Below are positions 54,404-62,569 of a stretch of DNA of 64,000 bases, one piece after another (within the stretch, counting starts at the first letter, position 1; each line of letters begins with the position of its first letter). Position numbers and translations under genes: made by a program. Source of the DNA: Paracoccaceae bacterium (GTDB lineage: Bacteria; Pseudomonadota; Alphaproteobacteria; Rhodobacterales; Rhodobacteraceae); assembly GCA_033344815.1 (NCBI GenBank), contig JAWPMR010000001.1, positions 3,830,136 to 3,894,135 on the forward strand, read 5' to 3'. The notes below the pieces were generated by a model. That model saw only the letters and a list, made by a program, of their open reading frames with translations. It did no database searches and was not told where the DNA came from.

Positions 54404-56257
54404 TGCATGCGGCGCAAGGCGGGCTTCAGGCCACCCTGCACAATCTGCATATGGTCTTGCAACTGCGTGTTGCGGATGGGTTCCAGAGCACATCTTCCGG
54501 ATCGAAAGGATGGAGAGCGGCTGGGCATTTGGGGAAGAAGACGCGCTGTAATTGCGGCGATGTCTGTCGCCGGTCCTCCATCACCCGCCGGGTGAGCTTT
54601 GCACGTCCGACGGCGTTTCCCATGTTTTCGCCCGCACAACGCGGAGATCGGATGACAAGAGGCAAGCAGGCTCGCTTGCACTTCAGAAAAGTGATCCTGC
54701 CTTTTGCTTGCGAACGACTGGACGCGTCGCGAGCGGGTTTTGTGACGTTTACTGCCGTTCCAACAGGTCGTTCGAGATATGGCCGCAGCTCTTGCCGTTG
54801 GTTTGTCACACCACTGGCGCACCACATTGGGAACGCGCCGGGCAGGTACGTTTTGTACAGAACTTTTGCCCGATCACTGCGTGACAATGCCAAAGCTGAT
54901 CCCGCGTATCAGACAAATCACTGATCTTCATCGTCGAGCCATTTGCCGTGAAACCGATTGGCGCCTGTCCTTGTTCGGGATCGTCCTGCAATTCAACGCG
55001 CGCCAACTCGGATCGGCGTAATGAATGAATCCCGTCTTTCGCGATCCGGCGGTTGCTGCGGACTGCGATCAAATGGCAGCAGGTTGATCGCGACTGTCTT
55101 GGCATTGCATATGTGGGCCGCTTCAAGCACGATAGAGGCTGGCCTGGTGATCGGATCATCCGTCTCAAGTATGCTCTCCATGGAACAATGACCCGCAATG
55201 CTCTTTCCGGCAGTGGTTGGGAAGAAGTTTCTAGTGCAGAACAGCTTTCCGTATCGGTGAGGGCCGCCGTCAATGCGCATCAAGCCAGACCTAAAGCCCT
55301 GCGCCGTGCCGCGTTCATGATGCGGTGCCAGACCCGAATTCGCGTCAAGCGACGGTCTCCAAACGCCCAATATCCGCCTTACAGAAAGGGGTCATGTTCC
55401 ACTGCCTCGCAGGGCGGGGGTGCAAGGCGAATCTGCCGATAGGGGCGATGGAATGGGGTCTCGGAAATATTGGGTATTTCCGTTGTGTGCTAGATCGGCA
55501 AAGACGATGCTTAAACCAGTCGGTGCGCCGTTGTGCGCAAACCAAGGGCGCAACGACAACGCACTCTGAAACTTCCCGGATGCAGGATGTCTCATGCCTT
55601 CTCCCTCTCCAGTACTCCGCCAGCGTAGTCCGACGCGCAGGCCTGAGCGAGTTTTTGGGTGGGCAACACGGTTCAAGCGACTGTGTTGCCGCAACTTTCT
55701 CCAGGTCGCGGGACCCCCGACGCAGATCCTTGACCTCATCAGCGGGCCCTGCACGCGCCGTGTCTTTGGCAAGTCGCTTCTTTCCGGCTCCGACAAAATC
55801 GTGTTACAAAAAAAAGTTGGCGCTCTCAGAAATGCCTTTGCCAGAGTAAAGGCGGGCCAGTTTTTCTTCTCACAGAGCCCGGCAACAGAATCAAGAGTCG
55901 TTCCTGTGCCGAGCACAGCTCTTAGATTATGCGGCGAATGCTCCACACTAATTGGTGAGCAGAGAATTTGAGTCTTCCGTACATCCGTCGTATCCTCTTA
56001 CTTTGGCGGGTGCGCCGCGCCACAAAACCTCGACCCTTGGAACCCTTGAACTTCTGCAGCAGATGATCGTGACGGGCAATTGGTATCGATGCTACTTGAA
56101 AGTGATGCCTTTGACAGAGAGGCCCACGCCTGACGTGTCGTAAAAACAATGACCACCAGCCCCAGAATAACACGCGCACGACGTGTAAGCGTCTAAAGTG
56201 TCAGCAATGGGTGCGCTATGCAGCGGAGAAATTGGTGCCGCGCGCAAATTCAATTGC
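54404..56257. other. 1.85-kb gene-poor region between yacG and the GH25 gene
   Basis: Many short frames overlap here on both strands, but none gives a recognisable product. The best candidate is the frameshifted minus-strand coding sequence listed at 54806-55181. No tRNA, repeat or terminator could be picked out by eye. The frames are cut by stops in a way typical of non-coding or decayed DNA. The right end should hold the downstream sequence of the GH25 gene, whose stop lies at 56258. Confidence 0.45.
54806..55181 (-). pseudogene. Candidate frameshifted small gene, unknown function
   Basis: From ATG at 55181 the frame reads MESILETDDPITRPASIVLE, then RRDSFITPIRVGAR and stops. A one-base shift in the GCGCGC run near 55010 continues as RVELQDDPEQGQAPIGFTAN, GSTMKISDLSDTRDQLWHCH and ends SQCGAPVV with TGA at 54806-54808. 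Joined, this gives about 125 residues with ordinary codon use. I do not recognise the family. It may be a real gene with a sequencing error, a decayed gene or chance. The Shine-Dalgarno is weak. Confidence 0.3.
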
Positions 56258-57022
56258 TCACCTCACCGCAGTTTTCTTTCGCCAACGATTCCATTGATCT
56301 GGTGATCCATTGAAACAGTTGAGATCGACCTCCTTTTCGATCCCGTCTAAAATCCCCGTTGAGGTATACTGCCAAAACCGCCAATTCCTGATTCCGTAAC
56401 GTTTTTCAACATGGTTGGCGGTAGATCGCAGCCAGAAATCGCGTTTCAGTCGAGTGATGTCATTGCGCTTCCAAAAGTCGGGGGCCGTGTAAATCACGAC
56501 TTTTGTTCTGTAATGGCGTTCAACGATGCGGATGAAGGTATTTGCCAAGCGCCGTACTTCGCGGGCTGGAGGGCGGCGAACACAAGTCGGAGAAAATGGG
56601 TTCCATTCCAGATCCAGCACTGGAGGCATTCCACCGCGCAGGCGTGGCACATTGTCGATGAACCATCTGGCCTGTGTTTCTGGATCAGTGCAAAAGTAGT
56701 AGAAATGATACGCACCGATTGGCACGCCAGCGCGCCTTGCGCCACGCCAGTTCGACTGAAATTCTGGATCAAGGAGATCTCCTCCTTCGGTCGCCTTGAG
56801 CCAGGCAAATTGAATCCCTTGCTGTCTGATCATTCGCCAATTCATCTGGCCCTGGAAGCGTGCTGCATCAATACCGTGCACAGGAAAAGACGAGGGGCCG
56901 CGGCGGCCAAAATCCACAGGATCTAGATCCCTGAATCTTGAGCGTGCCAGGAGCAAAGAGGGCGCCGATAGGAAGGGCAGGCTGACAAGGCCGGCTAGTG
57001 TGGAACGACGCGACAAAGGCAA
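56258..57022 (-). CDS. Glycoside hydrolase family 25 muramidase (lysozyme)
   Basis: 254 residues. A signal peptide or lipoprotein-like N-terminus (LAGLVSLPFLSAPSLLLA) precedes the GH25 domain. It starts VHGIDAARFQGQMNWRMIR with the first catalytic-region Asp; IGAYHFYYFCTDPETQARWF and VLDLEWNPFSPTC carry the DxE catalytic pair; the ending FWQYTSTGILDGIEKEVDLN is typical. The family cleaves the glycan of peptidoglycan between MurNAc and GlcNAc. The gene stands alone, not among phage genes, so a cell-wall role is likely. Start ATG at 57022. Confidence 0.88.
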   Translation of the reverse strand: MPLSRRSTLAGLVSLPFLSAPSLLLARSRFRDLDPVDFGRRGPSSFPVHGIDAARFQGQMNWRMIRQQGIQFAWLKATEGGDLLDPEFQSNWRGARRAGVPIGAYHFYYFCTDPETQARWFIDNVPRLRGGMPPVLDLEWNPFSPTCVRRPPAREVRRLANTFIRIVERHYRTKVVIYTAPDFWKRNDITRLKRDFWLRSTANHVEKRYGIRNWRFWQYTSTGILDGIEKEVDLNCFNGSPDQWNRWRKKTAVR

Positions 57023-57676
57023 AAGCTGGACTCCTGACTGAAAGACAAAGGCTCAAACCATTGATGATCATTTCACGCTAGCGCACAATGTTTAACGCAG
57101 CCTTGATGGCCTGTTTGAGAATACTGAACTCGAAGCGCAGATCGCTTTGGCGGGTAGAGCCTGTTGGTGTGGTGTTCATCCTCGAGCGGAGTGTGGAGCA
57201 TGTCCATTACTTTGCGTTCAGTCCGGCACACCCGGTTTGCGCGATACACCGAAGACAGGCCAAATGGGTCGGATGGCGAGGGCGCGTCAGGCTTGAAAGG
57301 ACTTTTGATAATAAAACTGCGGTCAGCACGCTCCGGAAACGGCGGCCTGGAGGGGCGCTCACGTCGTGCACGTCTGACGATGGATGTACCTTTGGCTAGC
57401 CGGCGCAACTGGGTCGGATTATACATCGGGCACACGGGCTCTGATGGCATCCGGAACATCAAAGGCGCGATGTATTGCCCGGGTTTTGTGGTTTAATTCT
57501 GCCAAATCCTGCTTCGCCAAAGCACTTCGGGCCCAATGCGTTTTTGGAAATCCTCGCACGCGCTTCGCCGCAACGACGCCGCGCCTGCGCTTGATGCGAA
57601 GGGCAGGCGGTCCCTTTACAAGCCACGTGGTGCAGCGGAAGAGACTGACGACCAGTGCCAGGAAACACACAGGAAA
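57023..57676. other. Intergenic stretch without a supported gene
   Basis: About 650 bases between the GH25 gene and the terminator of the molybdenum hydroxylase genes. Open frames of about 100 codons on both strands overlap, which is common in this GC-rich DNA; none has a ribosome-binding site or recognisable product. The part adjacent to 57022 probably carries the GH25 promoter. Confidence 0.5.
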
Positions 57677-57704
57677 ACCCACGCAGGCTGTTGGCTGCGT
57701 GGGT
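57677..57704 (-). terminator. Rho-independent terminator of the iorAB-type operon
   Basis: ACCCACGCAG and CTGCGTGGGT pair perfectly over ten bases around an eight-base loop. On the minus strand the stem is followed by TTTCC with a T at its last base pair. It lies about nine bases after the stop of the large subunit gene. Confidence 0.8.
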
Positions 57705-57712
57705 GGTGTTTG

Positions 57713-60013
57713 TCAGGCGGTAACGCCCATTGGAAGGTTGCGCCGGCGTTCTCCGGTTGCCTCAAACAATGCGTTTGCTATGGCAGGAGACACCGGTGGT
57801 ACGCCGGGCTCGCCCACGCCTGTTGCGTGATCCGAAAAGGGGTGCGGTACGATATGTGTCACAACTGACGGATAGTTGTCGGATCGTACGACATCGTAGT
57901 CATTGAAATTTGACTCTAAGGCGGCGCCATCCTCAAACGTGATGCCCGAGTGCAGTGCGGTCGACATGCCCATGACTGCCGCGCCCTGCAATTGGCTTTC
58001 GATCCGCTCGGGATTGGCGGCAAAGCCGCAATCTATGGCCATATGCATGGCAGGCACGGTGATACGACCATCCACCATCTTTACATGGGCAGCACAGGCC
58101 ACATAGGACACGAAACTGCGGTGTACGGCCAGTCCGATGCCTTCGCCGTCTGGCAACTCCTTGCCATAGCCAATGCCGTCAGCCGCAAGGTTCAGAACAT
58201 TGATCAGCCGCCCTGTCTGGATCGGGAATTCCGCCATCGTCTCGCCATAGTTCCAGAAGTTGTCTGGCAGTCCCGCCGCAGCCGGGTCAAGTGTGCGCGG
58301 TGTGCCGATAAGTTCCAACCACATTTCCTTCTGATCACGCCCAAGCTCTTCTGCAAGTTCGCCCACAAACGATCCGATCGCCCAAGCATGCGGGATATTG
58401 GATACAGCCCGGAACCAACCAATCCGCGTATGGGCCAGAGCCTTGCCACTTTCGCAACGGATATTGGGAATATCAAAGGGCACATCGGTCATGCCCATCG
58501 CTTGCTCCAGGGGCAGAACATTGCCTTCGTCGGGCGCAAAAGTGGACAGGATTGAAGGTGCCACAGACCTATGCAACCAACCCGTGACCTTACCCCTATC
58601 ATCGAGCGCTACCTCGATCCGTTCGGCGGAGGTGGTATGGTAGAAGGAGTGCCGAATATCATCCTCGCGCGTCCATTGCACGCGGACGGGCGCTCCGACC
58701 TCGCGCGACAGCAGTGCCGCTTCCGTCACATAGTCACCCTTGGATTTGCGACCGAACCCGCCTCCCAGAAGAGTGACGTTCAATGTGACTTTTTCGGGGT
58801 CAAGTCCAAGTGCCGCAGCGGTATCCGTGCGCGCGGTATAGGGGCTTTGTACCGGTGCCCAGATTTCCAACCCGTCGCCTGTGTAATTGGCAATAGCAGC
58901 AGGGGGCTCCATCGGGATGTGAGCCATGTGCGACTGCGTATAGGTCCGGGTGAAGGTTTTTGCGGCATTCGCAAAAGCCTGGTCGGTATCGCCCTGATCT
59001 CGGGCGGTGGTGCCAGACTGCTCTGACGTTGCGATCATGTCTGCCATGTAGGCTTCGGAATTATAATCGCCGTGTTCGCCGGCCTCCCATTCGATTTGCA
59101 GTAGCGCGCGACCCTCGGTCGCAGCCCAGGTGTTGGTCGCGACAACTGCGATACCACCCAGCGGCGCGAACTTCTGCGCCAAACCACCATAGGGGATCTC
59201 ATGCACGCTTTCGACACCGGGCACAGTCAGCGCTTCGGTTGCATCAAATGACGTGGCTCTGCCGCCTACGACGGGTGGGCGGGCGATGACCGCAAATTTC
59301 ATGCCCGGAAGAGCCACATCCGCGCCGTACACCGCCTTTCCTGTGGTGATATCATGTAGATCCGTGATCTGAATCTTGCCCTTGCCGATATAGCGGAACT
59401 GATCCTCGGTCTTGTAGGCAATTTCTTCGTGAGCCGGGACGGGCTGGGCCATCGCGGCCTTGGCAAGATCGCCGAAGCTCAGGATATTGCCCTTGGAGTT
59501 GATGCAGGCATGGTTTTCCACGCGGACGTCCGAAGGATCGACATTCCACTCCGCTGCCGCAGCCCGGGCCAGCATGGTGCGCACAGCCCCGCCCATGCGG
59601 CGCGCTGCCTGGATGTGATGCCGCAAGGACCGTGACCCATCTGTATCCTGATTGCCGTATTTCGGCTCATCGCCCGGGGCCTGGATGATCTTCACTTGAT
59701 CCCAGTCGGCTTCCATCTCATCGGCCATGACCATCGGCAGTGACGTCTTTGCGCCGGTGCCCATTTCAGACCGGTGCGCAACCAGCGTCACAGTGCCGTC
59801 TGTGTCGATGGCGATAAAGATCAAAGGATCGTCCACCAACCCGTTGGCCATGTCGACCGCGCCGGTAGCATAAGTGTCAAAGGCCTGAGCAGGTACGGCA
59901 TAGGCGGCGAGAGTGAAAGCACCCGTGGCACCCAGAAAACCACGACGGCTGATCTTAGTCAGATGCAGCGTAGGTGCGATTTCAGGGGCGGTTTCTTCAA
60001 GATATCTCAGCAT
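57713..60013 (-). CDS. Molybdopterin-binding large subunit, xanthine dehydrogenase/IorB-type
   Basis: 766 residues. The N-terminus has a Tat signal (KISRRGFLGATGAFTLAAYA, cleavage near AQA), so it is probably periplasmic. Family blocks: HRSEMGTGAKTSLPMVMADE, QAARRMGGAVRTMLARAAA, VTLLGGGFGRKSKGDYVTEA and, near the end, GVGEPGVPPVSPAIANALFE, whose Glu is the catalytic base of molybdenum hydroxylases. This matches isoquinoline 1-oxidoreductase beta subunit-like proteins, which oxidise aldehydes or heterocycles. There is no FAD subunit gene; electrons may leave by the 2Fe-2S partner to a cytochrome or other acceptor. It follows the small subunit gene by a few bases. Confidence 0.9.
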   Translation of the reverse strand: MLRYLEETAPEIAPTLHLTKISRRGFLGATGAFTLAAYAVPAQAFDTYATGAVDMANGLVDDPLIFIAIDTDGTVTLVAHRSEMGTGAKTSLPMVMADEMEADWDQVKIIQAPGDEPKYGNQDTDGSRSLRHHIQAARRMGGAVRTMLARAAAAEWNVDPSDVRVENHACINSKGNILSFGDLAKAAMAQPVPAHEEIAYKTEDQFRYIGKGKIQITDLHDITTGKAVYGADVALPGMKFAVIARPPVVGGRATSFDATEALTVPGVESVHEIPYGGLAQKFAPLGGIAVVATNTWAATEGRALLQIEWEAGEHGDYNSEAYMADMIATSEQSGTTARDQGDTDQAFANAAKTFTRTYTQSHMAHIPMEPPAAIANYTGDGLEIWAPVQSPYTARTDTAAALGLDPEKVTLNVTLLGGGFGRKSKGDYVTEAALLSREVGAPVRVQWTREDDIRHSFYHTTSAERIEVALDDRGKVTGWLHRSVAPSILSTFAPDEGNVLPLEQAMGMTDVPFDIPNIRCESGKALAHTRIGWFRAVSNIPHAWAIGSFVGELAEELGRDQKEMWLELIGTPRTLDPAAAGLPDNFWNYGETMAEFPIQTGRLINVLNLAADGIGYGKELPDGEGIGLAVHRSFVSYVACAAHVKMVDGRITVPAMHMAIDCGFAANPERIESQLQGAAVMGMSTALHSGITFEDGAALESNFNDYDVVRSDNYPSVVTHIVPHPFSDHATGVGEPGVPPVSPAIANALFEATGERRRNLPMGVTA

Positions 60014-60016
60014 GGT

Positions 60017-60469
60017 TCAGCTCCCTGTACTTGCGAGGCGAACCGCATCCACGATCCTCTGATAACAGCCACACCGGCATACGTTGCCCGACATGGCTTC
60101 CAGAATATCCTCATCGCTGGGTTTCGGGTTTTCAGTCAGCAAGGACGCGGCTTGCATGATCTGACCGCTCTGACAAAAACCGCATTGAGGCACGTTAAGA
60201 TCACGCCAGGCGACCTGAACGCTGTGGTTTCCGGCGGGGTCCAGCCCTTCGATGGTGGTAACCTGCTTGTCGGCGACCTCGCCTAGCGTGACCTGGCAGG
60301 CGCGCACGGCTTTGCCATCCACATGGACCGTGCAAGCGCCGCAAAGTCCGACGCCACAGCCGTATTTGGTGCCTGTGAGCCCGGCGATATCGCGCACGGC
60401 CCAAAGCAGCGGCATGTCACGGGTACCGGATACGTCCTGCTGGACGCCGTTCAAAGTGATCTTTGTCAT
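60017..60469 (-). CDS. (2Fe-2S)-binding small subunit, IorA-type
   Basis: About 150 residues. The plant-type cluster motif CGVGLCGACTVHVDG (CxxxxCxxC) is followed by CQVTL; the second cluster motif reads CGFCQSGQIMQ and then NVCRCGCYQRI. This is the standard two-cluster subunit of molybdenum hydroxylases. ATG at 60469 has GGGAGGAACC upstream; a longer frame to 60523 is open but starts before the family sequence. The large subunit gene follows immediately, so the two form an operon ending at the terminator at 57677-57704. Confidence 0.93.
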   Translation of the reverse strand: MTKITLNGVQQDVSGTRDMPLLWAVRDIAGLTGTKYGCGVGLCGACTVHVDGKAVRACQVTLGEVADKQVTTIEGLDPAGNHSVQVAWRDLNVPQCGFCQSGQIMQAASLLTENPKPSDEDILEAMSGNVCRCGCYQRIVDAVRLASTGS

Positions 60470-60523
60470 GGTTCCTCCCAATTTCGATTTCTGATGCGCC
60501 TCACAACGTGACAATCGGTACAA

Positions 60524-61003
60524 TGCGACTGTTCCACTTGGGCGAGAATCGTAAACAGAGGGTCAGGATAGCACAGCAATAACGTCCCGAGTCAAAATTA
60601 ACCGATCCGCAGCCAAGACCCTCCTGCGCCCGAAGGGAAAGCCATGCTCTACGCAAGTGCCTGACGTGATGAAACTGTTTTGCCGAAGTTGTCTTTGAGG
60701 GCTTTTGGCCGGTTTGGGCCACCTAAAGTTCAGATTTCCATGGTAGCTGAAGGCGGGTAAATCAGACATATAGCCGTCGCAGCCTTTGCGGATCCACTAT
60801 GCCAATACAAAAAAGGCTTCGAGTAGAGCGTTAAGGGGCGGAAAACTTGGCGTTTCCCGCGTCTGATCCTTCATGCCGACACCCCCAAAAGACAGTCCAG
60901 CGTTGGTGCATCGCTGTACCAAAGCACGCCATAGGTAAATGATAATGGTGGCAGACCCTTACTGCCCTGAACCGCGTTGCAAAACCGGCCGACTTGCCAA
61001 GCC
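60524..61003. other. Intergenic stretch without a supported gene
   Basis: About 480 bases between the IorA-type gene and the end of the Lrp gene. Short minus-strand frames occur but none is supported. The part next to 60523 should hold the promoter of the molybdenum hydroxylase operon, though no consensus stood out. No terminator for the Lrp gene was recognised. Confidence 0.45.
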
Positions 61004-61456
61004 TCAGGGTATCCGTGAGATTTGATTCTTGACGCGGCGCAACGGAATTGAAGATTCGATGGAGGATACGCCACGCACTTTGGTCAGGCGTTGAGTTAGA
61101 AAACGCTCAAACTCCTTCAGATCTGTGGTAACAACACGCATGAGGTAGTCGCGATTGCCTGTCATTAACCAGCAATCAACTACTTCTTCAAAGGCCGACA
61201 CCGCTTGTTCGAAAGTCGCGAGGGCCTCATCAATCTGCTTGTCAAGTTGGACAGACACAAAGACCGTCACCGAATAGCCCAATGCGTCTTCGTTGAATCG
61301 CGCGTTATAACCGGTAATGACACCGGCATCTTCAAGTGCACGCACCCGACGCGCCGTCGGGGTTGCGCTCAACCCGACAGCGTCCCCCAACTCGTTCATC
61401 GCGATCCGCCCATCTTTAGCGAGGCGGCGAACGATTCGTTTATCCAGATCATCCAT
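61004..61456 (-). CDS. Lrp/AsnC family transcriptional regulator
   Basis: 150 residues from ATG at 61456. The helix-turn-helix reads MNELGDAVGLSATPTARRVRALE, shortened here as LSATPTARRVRALE, and the C-terminal RAM ligand domain follows (VDCWLMTGNRDYLMRVVT with the G-x-x-D loop). The frame is open for 200 residues further, but the extra sequence is not Lrp-like, so the short start is chosen. It is divergent from the threonine dehydratase-like gene, which points to local control by an amino acid. Confidence 0.9.
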   Translation of the reverse strand: MDDLDKRIVRRLAKDGRIAMNELGDAVGLSATPTARRVRALEDAGVITGYNARFNEDALGYSVTVFVSVQLDKQIDEALATFEQAVSAFEEVVDCWLMTGNRDYLMRVVTTDLKEFERFLTQRLTKVRGVSSIESSIPLRRVKNQISRIP

Positions 61457-61594
61457 AGCGCCATAATATGCTATGCTAGCCTGGATTTGCGAGATTTTAC
61501 TGCGTAAAAGTCGGGATTGGTGGCGAAGTTTAGCGACCTTCATGCCAGACCCGGCACTATACCGTTCCCGATCTTGAAGGATAAAAGATAAAAG

Positions 61595-62569
61595 ATGCCT
61601 CTTTTCGACCGAACAGAAATTGAATCTGCCGCTGAACTTGTTCACCAACAAATGGCTCCAACCCCTCAATACAGTTGGCCATTGCTGAATGAAGAACTGG
61701 GCACCGAGGTTTGGGTAAAGCACGAAAACCACGGCCCGACTGGTGCATTCAAAGTGCGCGGCGGGGTTACCTTCATCGACTGGCTCAAACGCACTCGGCC
61801 AGATATGCGTGGCATCTGCACAGCGACCCGGGGCAACCACGGTCAGAGCCAAGCACGTGCGGCGACGCGTGCCGGGCTCATCGCAAAAATCTATGTTCCC
61901 GAGGGCAATTCGATCGAAAAAAACGCCGCGATGGCGGCATTTGGCGGGGAGATTATTGTCCACGGTGCTGATTTCGACGTGGCGCGTATTGAGGCGATGC
62001 GGGTCGCTGAAGTTGATGGGCTTGCACCGGTTCCGCCATTTCATCCAGAGCTGGTGCGCGGCGTTTCCTCTTATGCTTTGGAATTCTTTACCCACGTACC
62101 TGATCTGGATACAGTTTATGTCCCGATCGGTTGCGGATCCGGTATCTGTTCAGTCATCACAGTCCGTGACGCTCTTGGCCTCAAAACAAAAGTTGTCGGC
62201 GTCGTCTCCACGGAGGCGCAAGCGGCCAAACTGTCCTTTGAAGCAGGCCGTTTGATCGAGACGAATTCGGCAAACACCTTCGCGGACGGCATGGCCGTTC
62301 GTATTCCGGTGAAAGAAGCTTTTGACATCTATTCAGAAGGCGCAGAGCGCATCGTGGCGGTATCTGACGTTGAAGTGGCTGACGCCATACGCGCTTATTT
62401 CCGGTGTACCCACAATGTCGCTGAAGGGGCTGGTGCTGCCCCACTTGCAGCACTGATGCAGGAGCGGGACGCGATGCGCGGCAAGCGCGTTGGTGTCATT
62501 CATTGCGGTGGAAACATCGACACGGACAAATTTCTTACAGTCCTCAAGGGCGGAGTGCCACAGGTTTGA
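61595..62569 (+). CDS. Threonine/serine dehydratase-like PLP enzyme
   Basis: 324 residues, fold-type II PLP enzyme. The PLP Lys lies in GPTGAFKVRGG; the asparagine loop is ATRGNHGQSQ; the phosphate-binding loop reads GCGSGICSVI, a shift from the common GGGGL; the C-terminal HCGGN segment (VIHCGGNIDT) is typical. It has no ACT domain, so it is of the catabolic rather than the feedback-regulated type. Expected reaction: threonine to 2-oxobutyrate and ammonia, or serine to pyruvate. EutB-like hydroxyectoine dehydratase is an alternative. The stop overlaps the TTG start of the AceE-like gene. The Lrp gene is divergent. Confidence 0.82.
   Translation: MPLFDRTEIESAAELVHQQMAPTPQYSWPLLNEELGTEVWVKHENHGPTGAFKVRGGVTFIDWLKRTRPDMRGICTATRGNHGQSQARAATRAGLIAKIYVPEGNSIEKNAAMAAFGGEIIVHGADFDVARIEAMRVAEVDGLAPVPPFHPELVRGVSSYALEFFTHVPDLDTVYVPIGCGSGICSVITVRDALGLKTKVVGVVSTEAQAAKLSFEAGRLIETNSANTFADGMAVRIPVKEAFDIYSEGAERIVAVSDVEVADAIRAYFRCTHNVAEGAGAAPLAALMQERDAMRGKRVGVIHCGGNIDTDKFLTVLKGGVPQV

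Noticed and set aside
54404..56257. tRNA gene near the yacG end
   Set aside because: I scanned for T-loop type GGTTCGAAT-like sequence and cloverleaf arms and found none.
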